This document shows, in pieces, positions 63,488-64,000 of a DNA stretch of 64,000 nt. This DNA comes from Basidiobolus meristosporus CBS 931.73 (Eukaryota > Basidiobolomycota > Basidiobolomycetes > Basidiobolales > Basidiobolaceae): positions 62,001 through 126,000 of the forward strand of contig MCFE01000025.1 in assembly GCA_002104905.1 (NCBI GenBank). Direction: 5' to 3'. A program made the translations under genes and the position numbers. Every line of letters starts with the position of its first letter. Positions within the stretch are counted from its first letter, which is position 1. Below the pieces are notes generated by a model. That model worked only from the letters and a program-made list of their open reading frames with translations. It searched no databases and had not been told where the DNA came from.

Positions 63488-64000
63488 CTGCACTTCCAAC
63501 TCTTGTGAAAACAGCTGTTTTCTTGTTGGTAATTCTTCTTGGCAATGATAGGATTTAGACTGTTCCAGGCCTGTGGCATTGATTGGCAAAAACTGCGGTT
63601 TTTTTGCTTGCCTCCCTGTCTCAGGTTTGGGTAGACATTTTCCCTTTACCTTTTCCTTTATCACTGCCAGGTTCATCACTGCTACTTTGTCTGACTGCCT
63701 CTTGTAATGAGCTATGTATTCTTCTTGCTAAATGCTGCTTTGATGCATCTGTTTTGGCATGGTTGTCTGTTGCTGGCACTGTTCTGGCAACCTGACATTT
63801 CTTTTCCACTTGTTTTGAGCTCTCAGCCATACTTGTGATGGGTGCCTGAGAAAGCTGCTGATTTTAACACTGCCAGGTCCTTCACTGCTACCCTGACTGA
63901 GTGCTTTTTGATTGGTACTACACTTTTTCCTTGATAAAAGTTGAGCTGGCGCATCTGTGTCTGCCTGCTTGTCCCTTATTAGCACTCTTCCAGCTACCTG
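63488..64000 (-). pseudogene. Repeat F, copy 4, runs off the window
   Basis: 63621-63830 (MAESSKQVEKKCQVARTVPA, KQHLARRIHSSLQEAVRQSS, GSDKGKGKGK) and 63728-63985 (LIRDKQADTDAPAQLLSRKK, NQKALSQGSSEGPGS) show the repeat unit twice, ~209 bases apart. 63476-63679 continues toward the C-terminus (KKPQFLPINATGLEQSKSYH, ELPTRKQLFSQELEV). The copy is cut on the C-terminal side at 63488 by the TNP2 copy 8 terminus. Confidence 0.65.

Noticed and set aside
1-64000. tRNA, rRNA and CRISPR features
   Set aside because: Scanning by eye found no T-arm box with a matching acceptor, no rRNA-like conserved block and no regularly spaced short repeats. A tRNA search program would be decisive.

Overview
The window reads as nuclear DNA of a filamentous fungus. 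The evidence is 29 GT-AG introns of 53-88 bases, many with CTAAC/CTAAT branch-point motifs, mitochondrial presequences on several proteins, AATAAA signals downstream of genes, and families typical of fungi. A bifunctional trehalose synthase/phosphatase fusion and a very repeat-rich genome would fit an early-diverging lineage (Mucoromycota or Zoopagomycota). That placement is inference and weakly supported.

Bases 1-13,540 are a compact, transposon-free gene island of seven genes. They are the 5' part of a P4-ATPase flippase (-); a small secreted Cys-rich protein resembling group XII phospholipase A2 with the catalytic His replaced by Arg (+); an orphan protein with a mitochondrial-type presequence and coiled coil (-); a fused trehalose-6-phosphate synthase/phosphatase (+, 4 exons); glycine-cleavage H protein (-); mitochondrial glutamyl-tRNA(Gln) amidotransferase subunit B (-, 12 exons); and the tRNA CCA-adding enzyme (+, 11 exons). 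The last two are divergent across 177 bases, and both act on tRNA.

Bases ~13,600-64,000 are almost entirely decayed mobile DNA with a very different base composition: AT-rich and nearly free of CpG. The main layers are as follows. (1) A CACTA/TNP2-type DNA transposon family is present in at least eight fragments with a shared terminus beginning CCTATGAAAA. (2) A companion repeat, called F here, encodes an unrecognised Ser/Lys-rich protein with a ~209-base internal repeat. It lies head-to-head with the transposase at two loci. (3) Two nearly complete Ty1/copia elements (27,510-32,164 and 44,694-49,375) have intact LTR pairs and target duplications, and their primer sites match the anticodon arm of initiator tRNA-Met. 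(4) Three Ty3/gypsy copies (35,285-40,259; 53,119-54,106; 55,255-59,879) come with solo or partial LTRs. (5) Two PIF/Harbinger-like transposase fragments face each other. (6) A 732-base foldback element with 346-base arms uses the same terminal sequence as the Harbinger-like pair. (7) Solo LTRs of other families are present, one of 804 bases with a clean 4-base target duplication.

Nesting can be read directly. Copia-1 sits in a TNP2 element whose uninterrupted version survives elsewhere in the window. A gypsy solo LTR sits inside gypsy-1, the foldback sits inside a TNP2 3' region, and a solo LTR splits another TNP2 3' region. Every retroelement polyprotein carries stops, frameshifts or lost catalytic residues, so none looks autonomous now. 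No tRNA, rRNA or CRISPR feature was found.
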